Source: Azotimanducus chitobiosivorans (GTDB lineage: Bacteria > Pseudomonadota > Gammaproteobacteria > Pseudomonadales > Azotimanducaceae). Taken from it: DNA of 64,000 bases. The stretch is from positions 2,852,001 through 2,916,000 of the forward strand of contig OZ241339.1 of the NCBI GenBank assembly GCA_965200235.1. Direction: 5' to 3'. The notes beneath the pieces are model-generated. The model made no database searches. It was not told the origin of the DNA and was given only the letters and a program-made list of their open reading frames with translations. This document shows positions 26,246-33,780 of this stretch, piece by piece. The position numbers and the translations under genes are program-made. The stretch's first letter is position 1. Every line of letters begins with the position of its first letter.

Positions 26246-27078
26246 TCCGCGTATTTGTAGGTGGTTCGCGCCATATCCACCAATTGCCAGAGGAGGCGCG
26301 AATCCGCCTCAATAATGTCATGGAAAGACAGCACTCGGTACTTGTTGGAGATGCCCATGGCGTGGATAAGGCGGTACAGATGCATTTGGCTGCTGCACAC
26401 TATGATCGTGTGACCGTCTATTGCTCTGGAGATAAGTGCCGAAACAACATCGGATCTTGGGAGACCTGCAAAGTCATCACACAAGAGGGTAGAAGGGACT
26501 TTAACTTTTATGCTGCCAAGGACAGGGAGATGGCCAGGGAAGCCGAGTTCGGTCTCATGATATGGGACGGCAAGAGCCTCGGAACCATCATGAATCTCCT
26601 GCGCCTCGTCGATAGATCGAAGAAGGCCGTATTGATCGACGTATCCGACAAGCAGCAAGTCACACTCTCTAGTAAGCGTGACTGGGAGGTTGTTGTTTCG
26701 AAGTGTCAATCAAGCGTGCGGGACAAGCTGAAAAAGCGTATTGCAAATCTCGAAGAGATAACACTCTTTGCAGAGCGCGATCAATTAGCCACTCGCAATG
26801 AATCTGATTCAGAACAGAATTCGCACGCTCATACTGAGACAATACATGGGCTAGACCGGGCGCTAGAGAACGGCGATGCCAAGGAGTTTATTGAACGCCT
26901 CGGCAAGATCGCGAGAGAGAGGGGCATGACTCGCGTAGCCCAAGAAACCGGGCTTGCCCGCGAGTCGCTGTATCGATCTCTGAGCGCAAGAGGAAACCCC
27001 GAATTCGCGACAGTGCTGAAAGCAGTCGACGCAGCGGGGCTTCGTCTAGTAACCGCGAAGAAACACGATGATCGGTAG
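26242..27078 (+). CDS. SLOG-domain protein fused to a TA-antidote-like HTH
   Basis: A 278-residue protein. Residues about 1-150 look like a SLOG (LOG/DprA-like Rossmann) nucleotide-binding domain: IRVFVGGSRH, then SVLVGDAHGVDKAVQMHLA and FGLMIWDGKSLGTIMNLL. From residue 204 the C-terminus matches the HigA-type addiction-module antidote HTH (LENGDAKEFIERLGKIARER, GLARESLYRSLSARGNPEF). SLOG families sense or produce nucleotide signals in phage-defence and competence systems. The fusion suggests a nucleotide-sensing transcription factor controlling the locus. It is translationally coupled to the PRTase gene. Domain calls are from memory of the families. Confidence 0.75.
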   Translation: MIRVFVGGSRHIHQLPEEARIRLNNVMERQHSVLVGDAHGVDKAVQMHLAAAHYDRVTVYCSGDKCRNNIGSWETCKVITQEGRRDFNFYAAKDREMAREAEFGLMIWDGKSLGTIMNLLRLVDRSKKAVLIDVSDKQQVTLSSKRDWEVVVSKCQSSVRDKLKKRIANLEEITLFAERDQLATRNESDSEQNSHAHTETIHGLDRALENGDAKEFIERLGKIARERGMTRVAQETGLARESLYRSLSARGNPEFATVLKAVDAAGLRLVTAKKHDDR

Positions 27079-27088
27079 AGGAAATGCT

Positions 27089-27208
27089 ATGAAGATTTCT
27101 CGAGTCGTAACTTCGCTCCGCCGGACATGCTACTTCGAAACCAAAAGCACAAAGAATTGGCTCGTTCACCATCCAAGTAGAAGCTATACCACCTCTGGCC
27201 AGAAGTAG
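27089..27208 (+). CDS. Possible small ORF, 39 aa
   Basis: ATG at 27089 follows GAGGAAATGCT, a plausible ribosome-binding site, 10 bp after the SLOG gene. The product is basic and Ser/Thr-rich with no recognised motif, and its end overlaps the convergent DUF429 gene by 25 bp. It may be a small partner of the SLOG unit or a truncated gene end. Confidence 0.25.
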   Translation: MKISRVVTSLRRTCYFETKSTKNWLVHHPSRSYTTSGQK

Positions 27209-27795
27209 TGCATTGGGCCGAGCCAGTAACTCTCCGGATCTTCCTCCGAGTCATAGCGATCCTTCGCGAAATCACCTGGCCAGCGCCTCTCAAACCCTTC
27301 CCTCGCGCATACCGCTGCGATGGCCGCGTCACGCTCATGTTCGTTCTTCCACGCTAGTGGGAGTCCATACTTGCTTGCGAACTCTCTCTCGCAAAATTTG
27401 AATGCGTGCAATAGAGCTTTGGGATGGGATTCTGTGATGCGAGCGTCGGGGAATGCTCGCCTCACGCGGCACGCTAGTAGCGCCCCGCCGACTAGAGCCG
27501 CTCCGCGCAAGGAGTTCGCAGTTTGTGCCGTGCCGTGAGAAACCCCGTACTTGCTCCGCAGCACGTCTTCGACTTTTCTGCCTGCCCCTTCCCGCGCAGA
27601 CCACCACATCGGTGCGTCGATTCCTAGTCCCAACGGCTCGCCGCTGACCTCAATCCTCGTGACCGCCTGCTCCACAGAGGAGACTGTTTCGCAGAACAAG
27701 CTGCCATCCCTACTGAGGAACGCTAGTCCAAATGACCTTTTGCCCCCGGGGTCTGCGCCAACCCAGCAACTCGTCTCACACACACATTTACGCAT
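27184..27795 (-). CDS. DUF429 family protein (predicted RNase H-like fold)
   Basis: A 203-residue protein with the DUF429 start WVGADPGGKRSFGLAFL (Asp15 in the first strand), a middle acidic site (LGIDAPMWWSAREG), RVRRAFPDARITESHPKALL and KNEHERDAAIAAVCAREGF. These residues form the predicted RNase H-like catalytic pocket; the activity of the family is not established. ATG 27795 is chosen because it overlaps the upstream nuclease stop by 8 bp and begins just before the family motif. Third gene of a minus-strand unit with the HTH and nuclease-like genes. Confidence 0.75.
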   Translation of the reverse strand: MRKCVCETSCWVGADPGGKRSFGLAFLSRDGSLFCETVSSVEQAVTRIEVSGEPLGLGIDAPMWWSAREGAGRKVEDVLRSKYGVSHGTAQTANSLRGAALVGGALLACRVRRAFPDARITESHPKALLHAFKFCEREFASKYGLPLAWKNEHERDAAIAAVCAREGFERRWPGDFAKDRYDSEEDPESYWLGPMHYFWPEVV

Positions 27796-28573
27796 ACAAC
27801 GGCGCAAACGGATCTTTCCAAGTCCGAATATTCTCTTGAAAGAGCCATTTACGACAAAGCATAAAATCCACTTGACCGTTATTCTTGGGACTCTTCTTGT
27901 CATCATCGACAATCAAAAAAGGAACCACCTTCTTTTGCTTTCCTTGGACTTTGACGAGCAAGGACGCAGTCACGAACTGGCGGATAAGCTGATGCACCAA
28001 CACCAATTTTCCATCTGTGCCAAAGTCACTCTCGTACTTGGCTTCCCCGATAAAAAGATGACCGTCAGTCTCAAAGACAATATCCATCTCCGTATTTCTC
28101 AGGTTGTTATATAGCAGTTTTTGGAGACCTCGCCCCTTTTCATCGCGGAAGTCCTCGCATATTCCATAGTTTTGACAGTGCGGAAGCGGGCGCTCGTTAT
28201 GCTTGCAAACCTGATGTCTCAAGCATCCAAAACAGCACTTGTATTGTTCCCAGAACCTGCTTTCAAGACAATCGTCTACTTCTGTTGCGATCTCCCTCTT
28301 CCGCTTTCCCTTGGCGCCCTCTTTGTTAACTTTATATTCGATCAGGCTGTGCCGGTAATCTCGTACCCCTCTCCAAAACAGTTCCATGTGCACTGAATTC
28401 GCCTTGCTGCGACTCTCCTTAGTCTTAAGAGAGTCGACGAAATCTTGCAGCTTTTCTTCTGAAAGGCGACAGAAGAACAGAGATGTCATCCAATTCTCAG
28501 TTCGATTCTCGATGTTGAGTATTCCTGTCAGCCCTATGTTTGAATGAGCGCTCAAGAGAAATACCTCACTCAC
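27788..28573 (-). CDS. Putative PD-(D/E)XK nuclease with Cys-rich segment
   Basis: A 261-residue protein. A Cys/His-rich stretch (CCFGCLRHQVCKHNERPLPH, then CQNYGIC; residues about 113-139) could bind zinc or an Fe-S cluster. It is followed by MDIVFETDGHLFIGEAKYES, where Asp164, Glu177 and Lys179 fit the D-(x)n-ExK signature of restriction-like nucleases. GTG start overlaps the HTH gene stop (GTGA). The layout suggests a DNA- or RNA-cleaving effector; family not recognised, substrate unknown. Confidence 0.6.
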   Translation of the reverse strand: MSEVFLLSAHSNIGLTGILNIENRTENWMTSLFFCRLSEEKLQDFVDSLKTKESRSKANSVHMELFWRGVRDYRHSLIEYKVNKEGAKGKRKREIATEVDDCLESRFWEQYKCCFGCLRHQVCKHNERPLPHCQNYGICEDFRDEKGRGLQKLLYNNLRNTEMDIVFETDGHLFIGEAKYESDFGTDGKLVLVHQLIRQFVTASLLVKVQGKQKKVVPFLIVDDDKKSPKNNGQVDFMLCRKWLFQENIRTWKDPFAPLYA

Positions 28574-28920
28574 AAACGAAGGGATGCATCCGCTAGGGAT
28601 GTCTGATCCTCCGCCACAGGGTGAAGCCGAAGCCCCATCGCCTTCATGACGCTAAGCACTGATGCAAATGCAGGGTTCCCATCGCGGGAGAGTGCTTTGT
28701 ACAGGCTTTCCCGACCTACTCCTGCTTTCGCCGCGACAGCGGTCATTCCCTTAGCGCGGGCAATGTCTCCGAGCACCGATGTGATGACGCGCGAATCCCC
28801 GTCCTCGAACGCCGCTTCTAGATAGGCGACAACTTCCTCGGGGTCATCGAGATAGTCTGCGGCATCCCACTCAAGTGTCTTCGTGCATACATCATGGACG
28901 AGATTTCGCACTTTCTTCAT
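28570..28920 (-). CDS. HigA-type addiction-module antidote HTH protein
   Basis: A 116-residue protein with the antidote signature AYLEAAFEDGDSRVITSVLG, IARAKGMTAVAAKAGVGRES, LYKALSRDGNPAFASVLSV. These proteins normally neutralise a RelE/HigB-like RNase encoded just upstream and repress the operon. Here the toxin gene is reduced to a fragment. A strong AGGAAGGAG precedes the ATG. It heads an overlapping unit with the nuclease-like and DUF429 genes and may now act as their regulator. Confidence 0.86.
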   Translation of the reverse strand: MKKVRNLVHDVCTKTLEWDAADYLDDPEEVVAYLEAAFEDGDSRVITSVLGDIARAKGMTAVAAKAGVGRESLYKALSRDGNPAFASVLSVMKAMGLRLHPVAEDQTSLADASLRL

Positions 28921-29006
28921 TGACTCGCTCCTTCCTGCAACTCCCGCGCAAGTTCCTGCACCTGCTTAATGTCCTGCTGCTGAGTTCCCTTGTTGCCACC
29001 GTCAAG
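28917..29006 (-). pseudogene. C-terminal remnant of a HigB/RelE-like toxin
   Basis: Immediately upstream of the antidote gene, in the frame whose TGA overlaps the antidote ATG (caATGA), 29 codons read LDGGNKGTQQQDIKQVQELA and on to ARELQEGASQ-stop. This resembles the end of HigB-type killer proteins (GGDKxxQxxDIxxA). A stop codon closes the frame just upstream and the catalytic part is gone. Confidence 0.55.
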
Positions 29007-29130
29007 TCATAAATATAGCACTGACGCTGTCTAGACGTGCGTCCGGCGTGCGCACAGATGCCACGCGCGGCGGATAGTCGTCAATTCAAAGTGAGACAAT
29101 AAGAGTCTTCCGAACAGAGCGACAGACAAC

Positions 29131-29271
29131 ATGGCGCGACGCTCCATTTTTGCGCTTGCGCTCGCTGACATCATCGCGATACCCGGCGATCCTCTCTCCC
29201 AAATTGAGCAATTCGGCAAGGTGCACTTCGTCATGAAGGGCGGGGAAGTGTTTCGGCGCGAGACGCTGTAA
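29131..29271 (+). pseudogene. C-terminal remnant of an amidohydrolase
   Basis: From about 29155 the frame reads LADIIAIPGDPLSQIEQFGK and VHFVMKGGEVFRRETL-stop. This is the characteristic last strand region of imidazolonepropionase-like metal-dependent amidohydrolases (ADIIAVPGNPLxDIxxLxxVxFVMKxGxVYR). The roughly 350 residues before it are missing. It marks the right-hand edge of the accessory island, just before the MATE-like gene. Confidence 0.62.
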
Positions 29272-29348
29272 GGACCTCCGCCATTTCCGACCCAGCGACC
29301 ACGCCGAGAAGCACTTCAGAGAACAGCGAACGCCAAACCACACTCGGC

Positions 29349-30614
29349 ATGGCGGCGCGGTTTTTCCTGCCGCTGATGCTCACCGCCGAACTGATGATGA
29401 TCTCGCACGCGATCATCTCGGCGTTTCTTGCGCGCATGGACGACCCTGAAACAGTCCTTGCCGCGTACTCGATATCGTTTTATCTGCACGCTGCCCTCGG
29501 CAGCCCGGTGTGGGCCTGCCAAGTGGTTGCCGTCTCGTATATCCGCGATCGGGCTTCGTTTCTCAGGATGGTCTCGTTCGGCGCGTGGGTCGGCACACCG
29601 GTGATCGTGCTCTGGGCCTTTATTGGCACCACGCCGCTCGGCGACTGGGTGTACGGCGGACTCTTCGGCGCAGGCCCGGAGGTTGTGCGTGCGGCCAAGC
29701 ACTGCACGCTCATCTTCATCGGCATGATCGTGTTCATCGTTCTGCGTTCGGCAATCTATGCCCTCTTCATGGTCAAGCAGCGCACGATTCTTATCACCTA
29801 CGGCAGCATCCTGCGGCTCATCTCGCTCGCGCTGCTGCTCTATCTGCTATCGGGACTTGCGCAAGGCGCGGAAGTTGGTGCCGCAGCCTTGGTCGCGTGT
29901 GTCGTGATCGAAACCATCGCTGTCTATCTCATGGCACGCCCCTACTTGAGAGCGTTGCCCGAAGGCGATTCGCCGCCTCCATATCGCGACCTCATCAAGC
30001 TCTCTTGGCCGATCATGGTCATGCATCTTGCTGAGTCGGGGGTGGTGTTCTGCCTCAATATCTTTCTTGGCCGTCTGTTGCGGCCTGAACTTGCGCTTGC
30101 CGCCTTTGGCATCCTCGACAGCGTGCTGCGCGTGCTCCTGAGCCCGACCAGAAACCTCATTCCTGTGGTGCAGACGCTCGTCAATTCACCCCGCGACCTG
30201 CCTGCGGTGCTGCTCTTTTCCTTGATTGTCGGCCTTTCTTTCGCGGGCATCATGCTGCTCTTTCTGTTCGAGCCAGTGCAGGTGCTCGTGCTCATCGGCA
30301 TCATGGGTGTGCCGTCGGAGATGGCTGACTATATCGCGCCCGCGCTTATCCTCGGCGCTCTGCTCGCAATCACTATGACGATTTCCGCGCTCACCCGCGG
30401 CCTGCTGATCAACGCCAAGCGCACCAACCTGATCGCGGTCTCGTCGGTGGGCCGCCTCTTGGCGGTGGTGCTTGTCGGCGGTGGCGCTATTCTGATTGAC
30501 GCGCAAAACGGGGCCATGATTGGCATACTGGCGCTCATCGCCGGGTTCGCGTTCGAGGGTCTGCTGCTCGCCGGCAGGCTCTTGAAGATGCGCGGGTCTG
30601 CGCGTTGGTTTTAA
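29349..30614 (+). CDS. MATE/MOP-superfamily-like membrane transporter
   Basis: A 421-residue integral membrane protein with about twelve helices in two similar halves (FFLPLMLTAELMMISHAIIS; LIKLSWPIMVMHLAESGVVF), the arrangement of MATE and related MOP-family flippases and exporters. The substrate cannot be told. It could also be ANKH-like. The frame is open upstream of ATG 29349 through the amidohydrolase remnant, so the start may lie a little further upstream. Confidence 0.78.
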   Translation: MAARFFLPLMLTAELMMISHAIISAFLARMDDPETVLAAYSISFYLHAALGSPVWACQVVAVSYIRDRASFLRMVSFGAWVGTPVIVLWAFIGTTPLGDWVYGGLFGAGPEVVRAAKHCTLIFIGMIVFIVLRSAIYALFMVKQRTILITYGSILRLISLALLLYLLSGLAQGAEVGAAALVACVVIETIAVYLMARPYLRALPEGDSPPPYRDLIKLSWPIMVMHLAESGVVFCLNIFLGRLLRPELALAAFGILDSVLRVLLSPTRNLIPVVQTLVNSPRDLPAVLLFSLIVGLSFAGIMLLFLFEPVQVLVLIGIMGVPSEMADYIAPALILGALLAITMTISALTRGLLINAKRTNLIAVSSVGRLLAVVLVGGGAILIDAQNGAMIGILALIAGFAFEGLLLAGRLLKMRGSARWF

Positions 30615-30641
30615 CTCCTCGTTTGAAGAAGCTCCCGCGTC

Positions 30642-31091
30642 ATGTCGCACATCGAATCCATTTGTATTGCGCCTGAACACGCGAGTCCGCAGCTAGCAAC
30701 AAATCGTGTTCGAGTCGAAGCCGCGCTCGGCCTGCTCGGTGATCGTTATGCTGGGCGCTCGCCAGTGACAGTGTCGTTCATTGCGGCTGAAGAGGTTGAG
30801 GCGTTCAACGAACGGACCGGCCTCGCAATCACGGCAGCGGACACCGGGCGCAATCTCGTGACACGCGGCGCGGACCTCGATGGCCTCGTTGGCAAGCGCT
30901 TCACGGTCGGCGAGGTTGAGTTTGAAGGCATGGAGCTATGTGAACCCTGCGCGACGCTCGGCGGCAGACTCGCAACCGAAGAGGTCTCGGCGACGCGCAT
31001 CGTGCGCGAGTTCACCCACAGGGCCGGACTGCGTGCCTTTGTGCGCTCGAGCGGCGAGCTTCAAGTCGGCGATGCACTGCGCCCTATCTAA
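30642..31091 (+). CDS. MOSC domain protein
   Basis: A 149-residue MOSC domain with GLLGDRYAG near the start, a beta-barrel core (ITAADTGRNLVTRGADLDGL) and the conserved MELCEPCATLGG, whose cysteine is the likely sulfur carrier. MOSC proteins deliver sulfur in molybdenum-cofactor and Fe-S chemistry. It lies 27 bp after the transporter gene and 22 bp before yqgE on the same strand. Confidence 0.9.
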   Translation: MSHIESICIAPEHASPQLATNRVRVEAALGLLGDRYAGRSPVTVSFIAAEEVEAFNERTGLAITAADTGRNLVTRGADLDGLVGKRFTVGEVEFEGMELCEPCATLGGRLATEEVSATRIVREFTHRAGLRAFVRSSGELQVGDALRPI

Positions 31092-31113
31092 TTTCTCTGT
31101 ATATTGAACGTAG

Positions 31114-31671
31114 ATGAGCGCGGCTTTCTCCCTCAGCAATCATTTCCTCTTGGCCATGCCGAGCCAGATGGGCGGCTATTTCGGTAATACAGTCACCTAC
31201 ATCTGCGAGCATTCGGAGCGCGGCGCGTTTGGCATTATGGTCAATCGGCCGACCGACCTGAAGGTCGCTGAACTCCTAGAACAGCTCAGTCCGAACACGA
31301 GCTTTGACGATGGCATCTACGTGCTTGAAGGCGGCCCTGTGGAAAGAGGGCGCGGCTTTGTGCTGCATTCGAGTGATGTCGTGCTCGAGGACAGCATGAA
31401 GATGACGGACACCCTGTCACTCACCACTTCGCGTTCTATTCTTGATGCCATCAGCGAGCGAGAAGGCCCGAGCAAGTACCTCGTTGCCCTCGGCTACTCG
31501 GGATGGGGCCCCGGCCAGCTTGAGGAGGAAATGGAGGAAAGCGCGTGGCTGAGCTGTCCTGCCGACGAGCGCGTGTTATTCGAAGTGCCGTTTCAAGACC
31601 GCCTTGATGCCGTCGCCGCATTGCTCGGCATTGACCTGCGCCTATTGGTGCCGCGGCGTGGAGAAGCGTGA
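31114..31671 (+). CDS. yqgE: YqgE/AlgH family protein
   Basis: A 185-residue UPF0301 protein with HFLLAMPSQMGGYFGNTVTY, ICEHSERGAFGIMVNRP, YVLEGGPVERGRGFVLH and ALGYSGWGPGQLEEEM. Structure is known in the family, molecular role is not; in Pseudomonas it affects alginate regulation. It overlaps ruvX by 4 bp (GTGA), the standard gammaproteobacterial pair. Confidence 0.95.
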   Translation: MSAAFSLSNHFLLAMPSQMGGYFGNTVTYICEHSERGAFGIMVNRPTDLKVAELLEQLSPNTSFDDGIYVLEGGPVERGRGFVLHSSDVVLEDSMKMTDTLSLTTSRSILDAISEREGPSKYLVALGYSGWGPGQLEEEMEESAWLSCPADERVLFEVPFQDRLDAVAALLGIDLRLLVPRRGEA

Positions 31672-32075
31672 GCGGCCGAAGAGTTTCGAGCGTCATCGCC
31701 TTCGATTTCGGCACAAGCAGGATCGGTGTCGCGAGCGGTCAAACACTGACAGCATCAGCGACACCGCTGCCAAGCATCAGGCACGGGCGCCGACGACCCG
31801 ACTGGCAAGCGATCGAACAACTCTTGACGCGATGGCAACCGGAAATTCTTCTTGTCGGGCTGCCACTCAATATGGACGGCACCGAGAACGACATCTGCTG
31901 CCTCGCGAGGGGTTTCGCAGATGAACTCGCAAAACGGTTTGATCGGCCTGTCGAGATGGTTGACGAGCGGCTGAGCACGCGCGAAGCGCACGAACGCAAG
32001 GATCATCTGAAGGGAGGCGACATCGATTCGCTGTCAGCGCAGGTGATTGCCGAAACTTGGTTCGGCTGCGCGTGA
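31668..32075 (+). CDS. ruvX: Putative Holliday junction resolvase / pre-16S rRNA nuclease YqgF
   Basis: A 135-residue RNase H-fold nuclease: IAFDFGTSRIGVASGQ (first catalytic Asp), LLVGLPLNMDGTENDI, VEMVDERLSTREAHER (Glu) and DSLSAQVIAETW (Asp). The family is essential for 16S rRNA 5' maturation and was first named as a resolvase. GTG start within the yqgE stop. Confidence 0.93.
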   Translation: MSGRRVSSVIAFDFGTSRIGVASGQTLTASATPLPSIRHGRRRPDWQAIEQLLTRWQPEILLVGLPLNMDGTENDICCLARGFADELAKRFDRPVEMVDERLSTREAHERKDHLKGGDIDSLSAQVIAETWFGCA

Positions 32076-32129
32076 CCCGCAGGCCAGTTTTCGCGGTATG
32101 CTGACAGCATTCCTACGCATGGATTTGCT

Positions 32130-32795
32130 ATGGCTCGCCTGAACTTCGCGGAAGAGATCATCTTGCTGCTACTCGACGATGAGACTGGCAAGATGGAAAG
32201 CGTCCATCCGACAGTGATGGAAATGCTCATGGCGGGCGCCGCCATGATGGACTTGGCGGTGCGCGGGCGCATCGACTGCGACCTCGAAAAGGTTTTTGTC
32301 ACCAACGATGAACTGACAGGAGAGCCGATGCTCGACCTTGCGTTCGAGGAAATCAGAAATTCAAGCGAGAACTTGCATCCGCGGCAGTGGATTCAAAAGC
32401 TCTCTGATCGAGGCTTGGAACTCCGCGATATGGCGCTCGCGCACCTGGTGACGCGCGGCATTTTGCGAGAGGAAGAAAAGAAATTCCTGTGGGTGTTTGG
32501 CGGCAGGCGCTACCCGGTGGTGGACGACCATGAAGAGCGCGAGGTCAAGATGCGGCTCATGGATGTCCTCTTGAGCGATACCATCCCGGACCCACGTGAT
32601 GTCGTGCTCATCTGTCTCGCCGATGCAGCCGACGTGTTTCAGGTGATCTTGAGCCCGCGCGAACTCAGGCTCGCCGATAAGCGCATCACGCAGGTGCGGC
32701 AGCTCGACCTCATCGGACAAGCCATGTCGCAAGAAATTCAGCGCACGATCTTCGACATTGCCGTCGCTATCTCCCAAGCACACCAGCCACGCTAG
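32130..32795 (+). CDS. GPP34 (Golgi phosphoprotein 3-like) family protein
   Basis: A 221-residue alpha-helical protein. EEIILLLLDDETGKMESVHP, EMLMAGAAMMDLAVRGRIDC, LAHLVTRGILREEEKKFLWV, VFGGRRYPVVDD and IQRTIFDIAVAIS match the GPP34 fold, which in eukaryotes binds phosphatidylinositol-4-phosphate on Golgi membranes. Bacterial members may contact membrane lipids; role unknown. It is 55 bp after ruvX and probably co-transcribed. Confidence 0.8.
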   Translation: MARLNFAEEIILLLLDDETGKMESVHPTVMEMLMAGAAMMDLAVRGRIDCDLEKVFVTNDELTGEPMLDLAFEEIRNSSENLHPRQWIQKLSDRGLELRDMALAHLVTRGILREEEKKFLWVFGGRRYPVVDDHEEREVKMRLMDVLLSDTIPDPRDVVLICLADAADVFQVILSPRELRLADKRITQVRQLDLIGQAMSQEIQRTIFDIAVAISQAHQPR

Positions 32796-32810
32796 GGTGA
32801 GTTGCGCGGC

Positions 32811-32887
<77 letters not shown>

Positions 32888-32950
32888 ATATCGGCAGTGA
32901 AGAGGGTGCGGCGCACTAGGGCGTAGGGCCGCCGACCCGCAGATTGATAC

Positions 32951-33307
32951 TTAGCAGCTTTCGCCACTTTCTATGGGTTTCATCGTGCCGCTGCAATTTT
33001 GCAAGAGCCTGACGCCATCGGGTCCACCGTGGAAATCGGTAAAGTTCGTCTCCTCGCTATCAGCTTCAATCTTGCAATAGCCCTTGACCGCGCATCGGTT
33101 GATAAAGGCTTCCGCTCCGTACCCCGCCTGCTCGGCCGCAAGCACGTGCGTTGTGCAGCTTTCACTTGCCGGTGCCGCTGCCCATGCTGTCTCGCAATCA
33201 GCAGTGGTAATGGGGGTGTCGCTCAGCGGACTACTATATTGCGCGAGGGCAGCGCTAGAGAGCAGCATGAGACCAATCATCGCGAGGGGTGTTCTTAAAA
33301 TACGCAT
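32951..33307 (-). CDS. Small secreted Cys-rich protein
   Basis: A 118-residue protein with an N-terminal signal peptide (PLAMIGLMLLSSAALAQ) and a mature part with six cysteines (ADCETAW, SESCTTH, NRCAVKGYCKIE, QNCSG, GESC), probably paired in the periplasm. No family recognised. Last gene before the hairpin array region. Confidence 0.6.
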   Translation of the reverse strand: MRILRTPLAMIGLMLLSSAALAQYSSPLSDTPITTADCETAWAAAPASESCTTHVLAAEQAGYGAEAFINRCAVKGYCKIEADSEETNFTDFHGGPDGVRLLQNCSGTMKPIESGESC

Positions 33308-33418
33308 TGTGTACCTCCGAGTTGCGTGGCGCGATTATGCGCTGATCGCACGCTCAAGACAACCGCGACTTTCGTTGATAGTCGGCTGGTTCACGCCGCG
33401 CGCCCGACTTTGTACATT

Positions 33419-33690
33419 CTGATCAAGTCCATCCTTGGACTTGATCAGACTCGCAAAGCTTCAATTTCGATTGAAGATTTGCTCGTGAATTCAATGCCTT
33501 ACGGCACTGAATTCAGAGGGTACATCCATGTGCCCGCCCCTGCGGGCGGCTCCGCCGTGCATTCCCGCTCCTGCGGGAATGTCATCGGGCACTTCCATGT
33601 GCTCGGCCCTGTGGGCGGCTGAGCCGTGCATCTTTGCTCCTGCAAAGATGTCGGCGGCTGCAAGGGAAGCTCTGTTATTCAGATCTTCCC
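33419..33690. repeat. Array of non-identical hairpins
   Basis: Consecutive palindromes with about 4-nt loops. The first three are each 30 nt (13-bp stem, 4-nt loop, 13-bp stem): 33419-33448 (CTGATCAAGTCCA, loop TCCT), 33453-33482 (GCAAAGCTTCAAT, loop TTCG) and 33486-33515 (TGAATTCAATGCC, loop TTAC). Then GCCCGC-CCCT-GCGGGC (33532-33547), CATTCCCGC-TCCT-GCGGGAATG (33560-33581), CATCTTTGC-TCCT-GCAAAGATG (33629-33650) and GGGAAG...CTTCCC (33664-33690). The two TCCT hairpins sit in about 69-bp units whose flanks match while their stems differ by compensating changes. The remainder of 33308-33780 contains no gene I can support. Confidence 0.68.
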
Positions 33691-33780
33691 TATATGATTT
33701 CTTTGCCGACCGGCTTGGCTTGAAGCCAGTCTTGATCTTTCGTGGACGGCTCGGAACCCTCTTGGCACTGATCAAGCAGT

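Noticed and set aside
28570..29006. Intact HigBA toxin-antitoxin pair
   Set aside because: Only the last 29 codons of the toxin remain and a stop precedes them.
33419..33690. CRISPR array
   Set aside because: Units are regularly sized palindromes with different sequences, not identical repeats with spacers, and no cas gene is near.
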